Positions 1 through 8,188 of a stretch of DNA of 64,000 bases are shown here, piece by piece. The translations under genes were made by a program, and so were the position numbers. The notes under the pieces were generated by a model. The model was not told the DNA's origin. It did no database searches and worked only from the letters and a program-made list of their open reading frames with translations. The stretch covers positions 5,758 to 69,757 of the forward strand of contig CAJTSH010000019.1 in the NCBI GenBank assembly GCA_910578885.1, in the 5' to 3' direction. The first letter of the stretch is position 1; each line of letters opens with the position of its first letter. This DNA is from an uncultured Lachnospiraceae bacterium. GTDB lineage: Bacteria; Bacillota; Clostridia; Lachnospirales; Lachnospiraceae.

Positions 1-54
1 ATTATTATTTTTCTCTTATTATACTTCAACTTTTAATATTTTCATATATAAAGT

Positions 55-95
55 TCAAAAAAAGAACCTATGAGCATTTACCCATAGATTCTTTT
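55..95 (-). terminator. Rho-independent terminator of rpsB-tsf
   Basis: Read on the minus strand, a 13-bp stem (plus-strand arms 60-72 and 83-95, one G-T wobble) is followed by a run of T residues (plus-strand A run 57-63). It lies about 30 nt beyond the tsf stop codon and is a clear intrinsic terminator for the rpsB-tsf unit. Confidence 0.9.
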
Positions 96-126
96 CGTTT
101 CGTTATAAAATTCGCCACAAAGTTTA

Positions 127-1059
127 CTAACGCATCTGCGCCGCAACCTCAGCCGCAAAATCCTCTTCCTTCTTCTCGATTCCTTCGCCAGTCTCGAAAC
201 GAATAAACTTCTTAACAGCAACAGTCGTTCCCACTTCCTTAGACACCTGCTCTAAGTATTTTGCCACCGTCTGCTTTCCGTCCTCTGCCTTTACATATAC
301 CTGATCTACTAAACAGATTTCTTTTAACTCTTTGCTTACTCGTCCTTCAATCATTCCGTTGATAACCTTCTCAGGCTTCTGGGACTCTTTCGGGTCATTC
401 ATAATCTGCGCTAATAAGATTTCTTTCTCATGTGCAATATAATCTGCGCTGATTTCATCTCGGGAAACGTATTTCGGATTCAGAGCTGCAATCTGCATTG
501 CAAGGTTCGTTAACGCTTCTTTTACTGCATCATTTACAACATCGGTCTCAGCTTCAACTACAACACCGATTCTTCCGCCGCCGTGAATGTAAGATACAAC
601 ACAACCGTTAGCTGCTTCTACCTTCTCAAATCTGCGGATGCTTAAATTCTCACCGATTACTGCTACTTTTGCTACTAATGCATCTTTCACGGTCATGGAT
701 GTATCTTCTTTCCATGCCTCTGCCATAAATGCATCCATATCTGCTGCATCGCTCTCTACTGCCTGTGCTGCAACAGCTTCCACATACTGCTGGAATGTCT
801 CGTTCTTTGCAACAAAGTCTGTCTCAGAGTTAACTTCAACGATTGCTGCCTTCTTATCATCTACAACCGCTACACGTACAAGACCCTCTGCTGCGATTCT
901 GCCGGCTTTCTTCTCTGCCTTAGCCTGCCCATTCTTTCTCAAGAACTCAACAGCCTCGTCCATGTTACCGTTTGTCTCATTTAATGCTTTTTTACAATCC
1001 ATCATTCCTGCGCCGGTCATTTCACGCAGTTCTTTTACCATTGCTGCTGTAATAGCCAT
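127..1059 (-). CDS. tsf: Elongation factor Ts
   Basis: EF-Ts is the cytoplasmic guanine nucleotide exchange factor that recycles EF-Tu. The 310-residue product starts with the UBA-like domain containing the family signature region ELREMTGAGMMDCKKAL (about residues 9-25), followed by the core motif NSETDFVAKN near residue 80 and the dimerisation/coiled-coil region. The start chosen is the ATG at 1059, preceded by GGAGGAAAGAAG; a start five codons upstream would lie inside this ribosome binding site. It follows rpsB by about 100 bp in the usual rpsB-tsf order and ends in a strong terminator. Length and motifs are normal for the family. Confidence 0.98.
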   Translation of the reverse strand: MAITAAMVKELREMTGAGMMDCKKALNETNGNMDEAVEFLRKNGQAKAEKKAGRIAAEGLVRVAVVDDKKAAIVEVNSETDFVAKNETFQQYVEAVAAQAVESDAADMDAFMAEAWKEDTSMTVKDALVAKVAVIGENLSIRRFEKVEAANGCVVSYIHGGGRIGVVVEAETDVVNDAVKEALTNLAMQIAALNPKYVSRDEISADYIAHEKEILLAQIMNDPKESQKPEKVINGMIEGRVSKELKEICLVDQVYVKAEDGKQTVAKYLEQVSKEVGTTVAVKKFIRFETGEGIEKKEEDFAAEVAAQMR

Positions 1060-1166
1060 TCTTCTTTCCTCCATTTATCATTATTCCGGCAAATACCTGC
1101 CCTATATTCAAAGATAAGGACAGGCATTGACTGTCTGTCCCATATTTGTTCCCTGTTTCTGCAAAC

Positions 1167-1910
1167 TTAAGCCTCTGCTGCTTCCTCAGCCTCTTCTGCT
1201 GCAAACTCTGTCTCATCTACTTCTACAGTTCCCTGATTTGCTTCGATAACAGCATCTGCCATCTTGGAAACGATTAATTTTACAGCTCTGATTGCATCAT
1301 CATTACCCGGAATTACATAATCTAATTCCTCCGGATCACAGTTTGTATCAGCGATACCAATTAAGGTGATTCCTAAAGAATGTGCCTCCTGGATACAGAT
1401 TCTCTCTTTCTTAGGATCAACTACGAAGATCGCATCCGGAATCTTCTTCATCTCTTTGATTCCGCCAAGATTCTTCTCTAATTTCTCCCATTCTTTCTTC
1501 AACTGAATTACTTCTTTCTTCGGAAGTACATCAAATGTACCATCCTCTGCCATCTGCTCAATTGCTTTCAATCTTGCAATACGGCTCTGTATTGTCTTGA
1601 AGTTTGTAAGCATTCCGCCTAACCATCTCTCATTTACATAGAACATCCCGCAGCGCTCTGCCTCTGTCTTGATTGCATCCTGCGCCTGTTTCTTTGTTCC
1701 GACAAAGAGAACTGTGCCGCCATCTGCTGCAATTTCTGCAACTGCTTTGTAAGCTTCGTCAACTTTACCAACGGACTTCTGCAAGTCGATGATATAGATG
1801 CCGTTTCTCTCTGTGTAGATGTATGGAGCCATTTTCGGGTTCCATCTTCTGGTCTGGTGTCCGAAATGCACACCTGCTTCTAATAACTGCTTCATTGAAA
1901 TAACGCTCAT
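1167..1910 (-). CDS. rpsB: 30S ribosomal protein S2
   Basis: Ribosomal protein S2 of the small subunit, 247 residues. The N-terminus carries the family signature (LLEAGVHFGHQTRRWNPKM, about residues 8-26), and the glycine-rich RWLGGMLTNFKTI segment lies near residue 97. The C-terminal tail is acidic and alanine-rich, as often seen in Firmicutes. The ATG at 1910 follows GGAGGAAACAAA; an upstream in-frame start at 1946 would overlap the leader structure and is less likely. The gene has its own promoter and a structured leader and is followed by tsf. It sits directly downstream of the flagellar operon, as in Bacillus. Confidence 0.98.
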   Translation of the reverse strand: MSVISMKQLLEAGVHFGHQTRRWNPKMAPYIYTERNGIYIIDLQKSVGKVDEAYKAVAEIAADGGTVLFVGTKKQAQDAIKTEAERCGMFYVNERWLGGMLTNFKTIQSRIARLKAIEQMAEDGTFDVLPKKEVIQLKKEWEKLEKNLGGIKEMKKIPDAIFVVDPKKERICIQEAHSLGITLIGIADTNCDPEELDYVIPGNDDAIRAVKLIVSKMADAVIEANQGTVEVDETEFAAEEAEEAAEA

Positions 1911-2013
1911 TTTGTTTCCTCCATTTGGTTTTTCTTCCATATACATTCACCTGTCAGACAACCCGTAGGCACCAGTCCAACCCCATGTATATGTGATTTG
2001 TTATTTTCGCAAC
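1911..2013 (-). promoter_or_regulatory. Structured rpsB 5' leader
   Basis: The transcript from the predicted promoter has about 100 nt before rpsB. Its centre carries a perfect 9-bp inverted repeat (minus strand CATATACAT ... ATGTATATG, plus-strand arms 1938-1946 and 1985-1993) enclosing a 38-nt GC-richer loop. Leaders of S2 genes are often autoregulatory, so an S2-binding leader is a reasonable inference. The inverted repeat is seen directly; the function is not shown. Confidence 0.5.
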
Positions 2014-2019
2014 GGTCAG

Positions 2020-2048
2020 ATTATACCATATATCCAACCGATATGCAA
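2020..2048 (-). promoter_or_regulatory. Sigma-A type promoter of rpsB-tsf
   Basis: On the minus strand TTGCAT (plus 2043-2048) is separated by 17 nt from a perfect TATAAT (plus 2020-2025). The -35 hexamer begins only six bases after the stop codon of the last gene of the upstream operon, so rpsB has its own promoter although no terminator separates it from the flagellar operon. Confidence 0.75.
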
Positions 2049-2053
2049 CAAAA

Positions 2054-2662
2054 TTATCTTTTTTGGGTAAGTATCTCACCAATTTTCACATAGTCAGCTC
2101 CCTCAGGTATCTGAACCGTTCCCGGCAGAATATACTTGACATAATCCATCTCCTTCAAGTAGGTAATAAACGCATACCAATTATCTACCAGACCTTCGTC
2201 GCCAAGCCGTCTGGCCACGGAAAATGCGGATTCACCGTCAGCCACTGTGAATTCTGTCACACGCACTTCAGCGTCATTCTCCTCCGTCTCCGTTGGCGTC
2301 TGTGACTCTGTCCCTGCTGTTTTCGGTTCTTCTGTTTTCTCTGTTGACGTTATATCATTTTCATCCTGTTTCTCATTCTCCGGCAACTGCGTATTATCTC
2401 CGTCTCCCCCCTCAGCCTTGGGCTGCGCCTGACTCTCTTCGCTGCTTTGAACCCGTTGTTCCGTAGCGTCTTCATTTTCCGTTGCCCTTGGTATGCTGTC
2501 TCCCGTCTTATTCTCGCCCATCACCATCCCAAGCTCCTGCGCTCTGGAAATAATTTCCTTGTCTGACAGCTCTCTCGGATGCCTGAAAAAAGAAATCATT
2601 AAGATAATGGTGGAAACCAGAATTCCAATTCCTAATCCGCGCAAATAATATTTCAGCTTCAC
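2054..2662 (-). CDS. YceG/MltG-like membrane-anchored protein
   Basis: A 202-residue protein with one N-terminal membrane segment (about residues 9-26), a long low-complexity acidic linker rich in E, T, D and N (about 50-130) and a C-terminal globular part (about 135-200) that resembles the small LysM/YceG-like domain of endolytic transglycosylase MltG homologues (SAFSVARRLGDEGL ... PGTVQIPEGADY). It lacks room for the MltG catalytic domain, so it is probably a cell-wall-facing accessory protein and not an enzyme. The start is a GTG behind GAGGAGAG. It is the last gene of the flagellar operon, two bases after the SwrB-like gene. The domain assignment is by resemblance only. Confidence 0.6.
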   Translation of the reverse strand: MKLKYYLRGLGIGILVSTIILMISFFRHPRELSDKEIISRAQELGMVMGENKTGDSIPRATENEDATEQRVQSSEESQAQPKAEGGDGDNTQLPENEKQDENDITSTEKTEEPKTAGTESQTPTETEENDAEVRVTEFTVADGESAFSVARRLGDEGLVDNWYAFITYLKEMDYVKYILPGTVQIPEGADYVKIGEILTQKR

Positions 2663-2663
2663 G

Positions 2664-3335
2664 TTACTTCTCTCCTCTGAACAGTTCGATTACCAGCTTC
2701 ACTTCTCCCAGTCCCAATCCCAGTTCTCTGGCAATTTCCACATAAGATTTTCCCTGCTTATACAGTTCTAAGATTCGTTGATTGTGATTGCCCATATCTT
2801 CATTCTCTGGATCTTTTTCCTCTCCTACACGAATCGAAGACACTTCGCCCATCGTCTCCTGCACACTTGTCTCCTCTGCACTGCCCTCTGCTTTCACAGA
2901 TTCAATTTCAGTCTTTACCTTTGTTTCCAAGCTGCTTATTTCCCCTGAAAGCTCTGTGAGGTTTCCTGCAAGCGCTGTCAATTCCGTGTGTTTGTCATTT
3001 AACATACTGTATAAGAACATAATTTCATTGTGGGTCTTATTCATATTTTCCAGTACCGTGTCAGAATATTCTCCGATTTCCATTATTTTCTCATTCGCCT
3101 GCTTATCCATAGAACGTTCAATTCTTCCAATCGAATCTGCAATAACACTGTCTGCCTGCTCTTCTATTTGTCCGGATGCCTTTGATAATTCTTTATTTGC
3201 AATAATTTTAATTTCTTTCTCGCTTAGTTCAGCTATCTTATCCAGTTCACGTGTAGATAGTTTTTCTGTTACAAAAAAACTGCCTATCATAAAAACAAGC
3301 CCCACCAGAATAAGCACAATCTCTATCGCTGTCAT
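2664..3335 (-). CDS. DUF6115 / SwrB-like coiled-coil membrane protein
   Basis: A 223-residue protein with an N-terminal membrane anchor (about residues 3-23), a long helical coiled-coil region (about 28-150) and a C-terminal helix-turn-helix-like segment (RILELYKQGKSYVEIARELG, about 187-206), the layout of DUF6115 proteins. In Bacillus the swrB gene sits at this exact place, between sigD and rpsB, and its product (single membrane anchor, helical body) activates assembly of the flagellar export apparatus. Position and architecture suggest a similar role here. Sequence identity to SwrB was not tested, so the functional link is an inference. Confidence 0.65.
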   Translation of the reverse strand: MTAIEIVLILVGLVFMIGSFFVTEKLSTRELDKIAELSEKEIKIIANKELSKASGQIEEQADSVIADSIGRIERSMDKQANEKIMEIGEYSDTVLENMNKTHNEIMFLYSMLNDKHTELTALAGNLTELSGEISSLETKVKTEIESVKAEGSAEETSVQETMGEVSSIRVGEEKDPENEDMGNHNQRILELYKQGKSYVEIARELGLGLGEVKLVIELFRGEK

Positions 3336-3349
3336 CTATATCTCCTCAA

Positions 3350-3670
3350 TCATATCTTAATATCAAATCCAGCAGCCGGTTCTTTTACTACCACCGCCTC
3401 ATTTTCGGACTCATTATCCTTTTTTTTCTTTTTTCCTCCGTTCTTTTTATAAGCGGAACCACCCTTTTCCTTGGCGTCATAACGATATTCCTCCTGTTCG
3501 GATTTTTTCGTCTCTATCACCTGCCTGCTCAGCCGCTGTTCTTCCTTTACCACCGTACTCTGAATATTATGCTGATCAACATGCGGCTTCGCCTCTTCCT
3601 GCTGTTTCATATTTCCAACGTCTTGCGTCCGTTGAATCGTACCGTTTAAAACTACTGGACGTATTGTCAT
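3350..3670 (-). CDS. Hypothetical protein of the flagellar operon
   Basis: A 106-residue, very hydrophilic, Lys/Glu/Gln-rich protein without signal peptide or membrane segment. It has an ordered-looking start (MTIRPVVLNGTIQRTQDVG), a lysine-rich middle (a GGKKKKKD stretch) and a short hydrophobic end, GFDIKI. I do not recognise the family. It lies between fapA-like and the SwrB-like gene with spacings of about 15 bp, so it is cotranscribed with the motility genes. The composition suggests a mostly disordered adaptor with conserved ends, but no function can be assigned. Confidence 0.6.
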   Translation of the reverse strand: MTIRPVVLNGTIQRTQDVGNMKQQEEAKPHVDQHNIQSTVVKEEQRLSRQVIETKKSEQEEYRYDAKEKGGSAYKKNGGKKKKKDNESENEAVVVKEPAAGFDIKI

Positions 3671-3683
3671 GGTCCGCCCTCCT

Positions 3684-5282
3684 TTACAATGTCTCTATTA
3701 CAATGTCTCCCTGCCGCTTTAACAATTGGCAGAAGCTTCTTTCCGTTTTCATAGTCAGACTGATATCCGAAATACCAACCGTTACTCCCGGATAAATCGT
3801 CCTGCGAACCTTGACTCTCGCATCACTGCTCTGCGAAATAATCATATGCAGCCTTTCGTACTCATCCTTTAGCATGGCCTGTTCATTCTGCTTCTCCTTC
3901 AACTCCATAATAAGACGCTGCACATACTGCAGTTTATCCGCTGACAATTTTTCACCTGCGGCTATTTTCTTCTTATAATTTGCCAGAATTCCTTTCGTCT
4001 GTTCCACATCCTTATTCACCTGTGTCAGATTCTTCTGAACTTCATTATAGCGCTCTTTATTCTCCGGAGCCATTCCAACTTCAATTCTTGTTGCCGCTCC
4101 CATCTGGGATCCGATGGTCTTCGCCTCAACCAGACAACCGGCACGAATAACGCCTCCTGTAATGAATCCCTTCTTGCCGCTCACACGAATCTCTGTTGAA
4201 GCAGACACCTGACTGTGTAATACGGAATCTGTCTCAATGTAGCCTCCGGCTATTACAGTAGCGCTTTCAATAAATTTACAGATCACATCGCCTTTTGCCC
4301 GCAAAACGCCTTTTGTCATACCATGAATACCGCGTTTTACGACAATTTGACCGCCCGCATGCAATATGGCATCTTCTACTACGCCTTCTACAACAATGTC
4401 ACCCTTTGCCACAACCGTAAATCCGCCCTTTACATTTCCACGCACCAAAACATTTCCCTGATAATCAATATTCCCAATAGAATTGTCTACATCGGCCGGA
4501 ACCTCATAGACATCCGATACGAATACTTTTCCATTGACAAGACTCACATGTCCGGTCACATCAGAAAAAATCTTCGTGCCATCCTCAGACAACGTTATAT
4601 TATTTGCATAAGAAAATTTCTGTGGCTTTACTGGCGGCGGTTTTATCTCATTTCCAAATACATCTCTTCCGGACTCTCCCGGTTCCGCCGGTTCCATACT
4701 GGCAAGAACCTGCCCGGCCTCAACATGGCTAATCGTTCCAAGCTCATGGTAATCCACAGAACCGTCTTCATTCCTTTTAGGTTTTAAATTCACATCCGTC
4801 GAAAAGTGGTAAATAATCTTTGCGTCTTTTCCATGCACTGGCGGTTCCCCTCTTGCCATAATATAATCCGTGCAGTACATAGGCGCCTCAACAAAACCGG
4901 CAATTTTTTCCTGATCAATACCCACTTCAATACCCTGATACTGTATATCTTGAACAATCTCCTCTGCGGTCATACGCTTTCCGCCCTCACTTGGTGGGAA
5001 AAAGCGGCAAGTCACCCGCATTCTATCCGGCGATATATCCATAGTCATTATCTCGTCAATAGCGATTCCGTCACTATCGCCAACACGAAGCATTGTCTCC
5101 TTATTCATAAATGCGGCACGATTCAGATCTGCTATATCAAAAGACGTGCAGCCACGATTGTTCAGATATGATGCCATCTCATTTACACGGATAAATTGTC
5201 CTCTCTCCCTTGGTGGAAAAATCTTAATATATGCTCCGTCTGCCCGTAAATCCATCTGAAAATAAGAATTGCGCTGTTCCAT
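3684..5282 (-). CDS. FapA-family (DUF342) polymer-forming-like protein
   Basis: A 532-residue DUF342 (flagellar assembly protein A, FapA) protein. The N-terminal half contains the family's mixed domain. Residues of about 240-400 form the glycine/valine-rich repeats typical of a right-handed beta-helix (for example GNVLVRGNVKGGFTVVAKGD), and about 410-480 is a coiled coil. FapA-like proteins are found in Gram-positive motility operons and have been linked to flagellar assembly and polar placement in some species; their biochemical activity is unclear. The ATG at 5282 is preceded by GGAGAGAAGG and overlaps no essential part of sigD, whose stop lies 15 bp upstream. Confidence 0.8.
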   Translation of the reverse strand: MEQRNSYFQMDLRADGAYIKIFPPRERGQFIRVNEMASYLNNRGCTSFDIADLNRAAFMNKETMLRVGDSDGIAIDEIMTMDISPDRMRVTCRFFPPSEGGKRMTAEEIVQDIQYQGIEVGIDQEKIAGFVEAPMYCTDYIMARGEPPVHGKDAKIIYHFSTDVNLKPKRNEDGSVDYHELGTISHVEAGQVLASMEPAEPGESGRDVFGNEIKPPPVKPQKFSYANNITLSEDGTKIFSDVTGHVSLVNGKVFVSDVYEVPADVDNSIGNIDYQGNVLVRGNVKGGFTVVAKGDIVVEGVVEDAILHAGGQIVVKRGIHGMTKGVLRAKGDVICKFIESATVIAGGYIETDSVLHSQVSASTEIRVSGKKGFITGGVIRAGCLVEAKTIGSQMGAATRIEVGMAPENKERYNEVQKNLTQVNKDVEQTKGILANYKKKIAAGEKLSADKLQYVQRLIMELKEKQNEQAMLKDEYERLHMIISQSSDARVKVRRTIYPGVTVGISDISLTMKTERSFCQLLKRQGDIVIETL

Positions 5283-5296
5283 CCTTCTCTCTCCTG

Positions 5297-6067
5297 TCAA
5301 TCTGTAAGTATATCCATATAGCTTCCCATTTTATTTCTCATCTTAAGCAATGCTTTTGTATGTAATTGTGAAATTCTGGATTCCGATACTTCCAGAACCT
5401 TACTGATTTCCTTCAATGTAAGCTCTTCATAATAATATAATTCAATCACACGTTTTTCCTTTTCTGTTAACACTTCTAAGGATTGTTTCAGAACCTCCTG
5501 CAGTTCTGTTTCTGCCACCACTTCTTCCGGTTGTGCTAAATGGGAACTGACAGTGGCATCCACGACCGGTTCGCTTCCCTGCTCCGTAAACTCGTCTAAA
5601 GACACCAGATTCTTTATTTTCATCTGAGACTGCCATCCGATATATTCTTCACCGGATACCCCCAGTTCCTTTGCAATTTCTTCATCCGTTGCGGTTTTTC
5701 CTGTTTTCATCTCAACCGCCCGGATTGCCGCATCAATCTTTTTTTGTTTCTGTCTTACCGTTCTCGGAATCCAATCCATTTTACGGATCTGATCCAGAAT
5801 AGCTCCTCGAATCCTCAAACTGGCATATGTTTCAAATTTCACTTCTTTTGCCGTATCAAATTTGTCAATTGCATCAATTAATCCAAAAATGCCATAACTG
5901 ACTAAATCCTCATATTCTACATTATATCCAAGATACATGCTCAAACGACCCGCCACCAGCTTTACCAAAGGCGCATACTCAATAATAAGCTGTTCACGCA
6001 CTTGCGGTGAACGGTTTTTCTGATATGACTCCCACAGTTTTCCTTTGTCCACAGCTTCTGTCTTCAT
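5297..6067 (-). CDS. sigD: Flagellar sigma factor SigD (FliA/sigma-28)
   Basis: A 256-residue group 3 sigma factor of the FliA/WhiG type. Regions 2.1-2.4 (about residues 20-95, including YEDLVSYGIFGLIDAIDKFD), region 3 (about 110-160) and region 4 with a helix-turn-helix (about 205-250, EELTLKEISKVLEVSESRISQLHTKAL region) are all present. SigD directs RNA polymerase to late flagellar genes such as flagellin, motor and chemotaxis genes located elsewhere, and its placement near the end of the long operon couples its expression to transcription of the whole operon. No anti-sigma factor FlgM gene is seen in the window. Length is normal. Confidence 0.95.
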   Translation of the reverse strand: MKTEAVDKGKLWESYQKNRSPQVREQLIIEYAPLVKLVAGRLSMYLGYNVEYEDLVSYGIFGLIDAIDKFDTAKEVKFETYASLRIRGAILDQIRKMDWIPRTVRQKQKKIDAAIRAVEMKTGKTATDEEIAKELGVSGEEYIGWQSQMKIKNLVSLDEFTEQGSEPVVDATVSSHLAQPEEVVAETELQEVLKQSLEVLTEKEKRVIELYYYEELTLKEISKVLEVSESRISQLHTKALLKMRNKMGSYMDILTD

Positions 6068-6085
6068 TCAAGCCTCCATCTTTGA

Positions 6086-6352
6086 CTACTCTTTCTCCTC
6101 TTCGGCGGAACCGTCCTCTTCGGATTCTTCCTGCTCTTCCGGTCCCTCCTCTTCGGTCTCAGTCTCTTCCATCGCTTTAAAATTCTTGTCCAAGATTACT
6201 TTTATGACACAGCCAGAAACATAAAAGCCAATCAACACCAATAACAAAATTCTCAAAAATCTTCCCAATTCAATTCCCTGAAATATTGCCACAATACATG
6301 TGACAAATCCGGCAAGCAGCATCACAACTGCCGGTATCTGTTTTGTCTTCAT
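6086..6352 (-). CDS. Small membrane protein of the flagellar operon
   Basis: An 88-residue protein with two predicted membrane helices (about residues 6-25 and 32-53) and an extremely acidic C-terminal tail (about 60-88, mostly Glu). I do not recognise a named family. It lies between cheD and sigD with short spacings and a GGGGG ribosome binding site, so it is cotranscribed with the chemotaxis genes. Small two-helix membrane proteins at this place are common in Lachnospiraceae motility operons, but their role is not known. Confidence 0.6.
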   Translation of the reverse strand: MKTKQIPAVVMLLAGFVTCIVAIFQGIELGRFLRILLLVLIGFYVSGCVIKVILDKNFKAMEETETEEEGPEEQEESEEDGSAEEEKE

Positions 6353-6367
6353 CTTATGCCCCCAGAA

Positions 6368-6853
6368 TCAAATAATTTTAAGCGGTTTTCCAACTGATTT
6401 TATGTAGAATTCTCCCGTCTCACAATGCAGTTCCACCGTTCGGCCATAATTCAATCCGGTATCCTCTGCAACCAGTGGTATCCCAAGTTGTTTCAGTTTC
6501 AATCTGGATGCTATCGCATTCCTCTCTCCAACATTTCCAACATCGGACAATTTGCTTACTGCGAACATTTTAGCGCCGCCTGCTATTTTTGCCTTCAGAC
6601 GCGACTTGGAAGCGCCTGCGCCTATTACCCGTTTGACCAATTCTTCAATTCCGGTATCTGCAAATTTCGCGATGTTAGAATTATTCCGAATCTGTGTACT
6701 ATCCGGCAGCATTATATGAGCCAGACCACCTATTTTGGTGACCGGATCATACAGTGCAATCCCGATACAGGAACCAAGTCCCAATGTTGTAATAATATTC
6801 GGCGATTTACATATATTCAAATCCGCCATTCCCACTTTAATAACCTCGCCCAT
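6368..6853 (-). CDS. cheD: Chemoreceptor glutamine deamidase CheD
   Basis: CheD deamidates glutamines of methyl-accepting chemotaxis proteins and, in Gram-positive bacteria, pairs with CheC in adaptation. The 161-residue product shows the active-site region with the conserved Cys and His (LGLGSCIGIALYDP, about residues 26-39, and GGLAHIMLPDS, about 43-53). The chosen ATG at 6853 has AAGGAG nine bases upstream; an in-frame extension of ten codons would overlap the cheC end. The gene follows cheC by 13 bp, matching the functional partnership of both products. Confidence 0.93.
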   Translation of the reverse strand: MGEVIKVGMADLNICKSPNIITTLGLGSCIGIALYDPVTKIGGLAHIMLPDSTQIRNNSNIAKFADTGIEELVKRVIGAGASKSRLKAKIAGGAKMFAVSKLSDVGNVGERNAIASRLKLKQLGIPLVAEDTGLNYGRTVELHCETGEFYIKSVGKPLKII

Positions 6854-6866
6854 TTCACCGTTCTCC

Positions 6867-7487
6867 TTACATCGAAATTCCAAGTGATTTCAGGATTTTC
6901 TCATACGAATCCAATTCAGGTAACAAGATAAAGTAACCATTAATCATCACATCATCGCCAAATTCTGTTTCTATCAGCAATGCATTGTCACCAATCTGTC
7001 CAAACTGTATCGCCGGCACACTTAAGATTGCTGCCGCCATATCAATTGAAATATAAGGAATAGACGGAGAAAGTGTAAGCCTTGTCATGGAAGAAAGCGC
7101 ATTCAAATAAGAACCCGCAATAATATTTCCAATCTCCTTTAATGCAGACATATCCATCTCGTCAAAATCCCCCAAATAATCATCTCCACGCCCCATCAAA
7201 CGATTTACAAGAAAATGTGCGGAATCTAAATGCATTAAAAACATCATACTTCCTTCTATATCTCCCTGCACCTCCAAGTATATTCCGACAATCGTTTCAT
7301 CCTCTGGGCAGACTGCCGAACCAAGCTCCTGAAATGTCAGAAGCTGCACCTTAGGAACCTGCATATCCAACTTTAGCTGCAACATACTGGCTATTGCTGT
7401 TGTCGCATTTCCGGCACCAATATTGCCAATCTCTTTTAATACATCCACATACATCTCATTTACTTCATTTAAACTGTATGCTGCCAT
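6867..7487 (-). CDS. cheC: CheY-P phosphatase CheC
   Basis: CheC dephosphorylates CheY-P and binds CheD in the Bacillus-type adaptation system. The 206-residue product has the expected two-fold repeat of active-site motifs: LKEIGNIGAGNATTAI (about residues 14-29) and LKEIGNIIAGSYLNAL (about 116-131), both with the conserved Glu and Asn. It is separated from the upstream cheW by 218 bp of unusual intergenic DNA, while most neighbours in the operon are closely packed, and is followed by cheD. Confidence 0.94.
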   Translation of the reverse strand: MAAYSLNEVNEMYVDVLKEIGNIGAGNATTAIASMLQLKLDMQVPKVQLLTFQELGSAVCPEDETIVGIYLEVQGDIEGSMMFLMHLDSAHFLVNRLMGRGDDYLGDFDEMDMSALKEIGNIIAGSYLNALSSMTRLTLSPSIPYISIDMAAAILSVPAIQFGQIGDNALLIETEFGDDVMINGYFILLPELDSYEKILKSLGISM

Positions 7488-7705
7488 AGCTACCCCCTGT
7501 CACGCAATTCTGTAATAAACAATTTATTCCAACAAGTAATGAGCCAAGCAACTGCGCAAACGCAGATATTTGGCGAATACCGCAATGGTCAATCCCCGCC
7601 TCTTTGGGTGTTTCAAATTCCATGCCCCGCTGCTTACGGCGGAGTTACTGACTGTATGGAATATAGTGAGGCAATATCTGCCTCACTATATAACGCCATA
7701 TCTCT
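7488..7705 (-). repeat. Intercistronic element with two hairpins between cheW and cheC
   Basis: This 218-bp gap breaks an otherwise tightly packed operon. It contains a perfect 13-bp inverted repeat with a 5-nt loop (7661-7673 and 7679-7691), lying 15 nt after the cheW stop and lacking a T run on either strand, so it is not a classical terminator. A second stem (arms 7625-7630 and 7639-7644) and a CTGCG ... CGCAG repeat near 7554-7567 follow. No open frame is convincing. It may be a dispersed intergenic repeat or an mRNA processing/stabilising element. Confidence 0.5.
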
Positions 7706-8173
7706 TTATGCATTTTCCTTTTCATCAATAATTGCATTGATGTCTAACAAGGATATCAGCTCTTCACCATTCTTTCCGATTCCGTTGATAAAGCTTTCTT
7801 TTCCGCTCTTCGCACCGACAGTTCCTGCTTTCTCTGTCTCTTCGGAACCAAGAGTAACCACTTCCTTCACCTCATCCACAATCACGCCAAAAGCTCCTTG
7901 CTGCTCAAGCTTTAAGATAATGATTCTGCTGGCATTGGTAAATACATCATCTTCCAATCCCATTTTGGTTCTGATGCTCATAACCGGTACAACCTCGCCG
8001 CGGAGATTTATAATCCCTTTAAAATAGGACTGAGCTTTCGGAACTCTTGTTATTTTCTGCATACGGACAATATTATCTACATAACTGATATTGATTCCGT
8101 ATTGCTCGTTTCCTATCTTAACAACAATATACTGCGTTCTTTCATTTTCAATTACTTCTAATTGTTCTGCCAC
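7706..8173 (-). CDS. cheW: Chemotaxis coupling protein CheW
   Basis: CheW is the scaffold linking chemoreceptors to the kinase CheA. The 155-residue product contains the typical SH3-like fold segments: QYIVVKIGNEQYGINISYVDNI, truncated here, near the N-terminus, FKGIINLRGEVVPVMSI near residue 50 and a C-terminal DINAIIDE. I place the start at the GTG at 8173 because AGGGGG lies eight bases upstream; the alternative GTG at 8182 is inside that ribosome binding site. The gene follows cheA by 15 bp. Confidence 0.93.
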   Translation of the reverse strand: MAEQLEVIENERTQYIVVKIGNEQYGINISYVDNIVRMQKITRVPKAQSYFKGIINLRGEVVPVMSIRTKMGLEDDVFTNASRIIILKLEQQGAFGVIVDEVKEVVTLGSEETEKAGTVGAKSGKESFINGIGKNGEELISLLDINAIIDEKENA

Positions 8174-8188
8174 TTTGCACACCCCCTA

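Noticed and set aside
638..1117. Plus-strand open frame over tsf
   Set aside because: It is antisense to the well-supported tsf gene, has no start signal and shows low-complexity Ser/Ala composition typical of reverse-strand reading.
7539..8027. Plus-strand frame over cheW and its downstream gap
   Set aside because: Antisense to cheW, no motif, and the codon use is that of a shadow frame.
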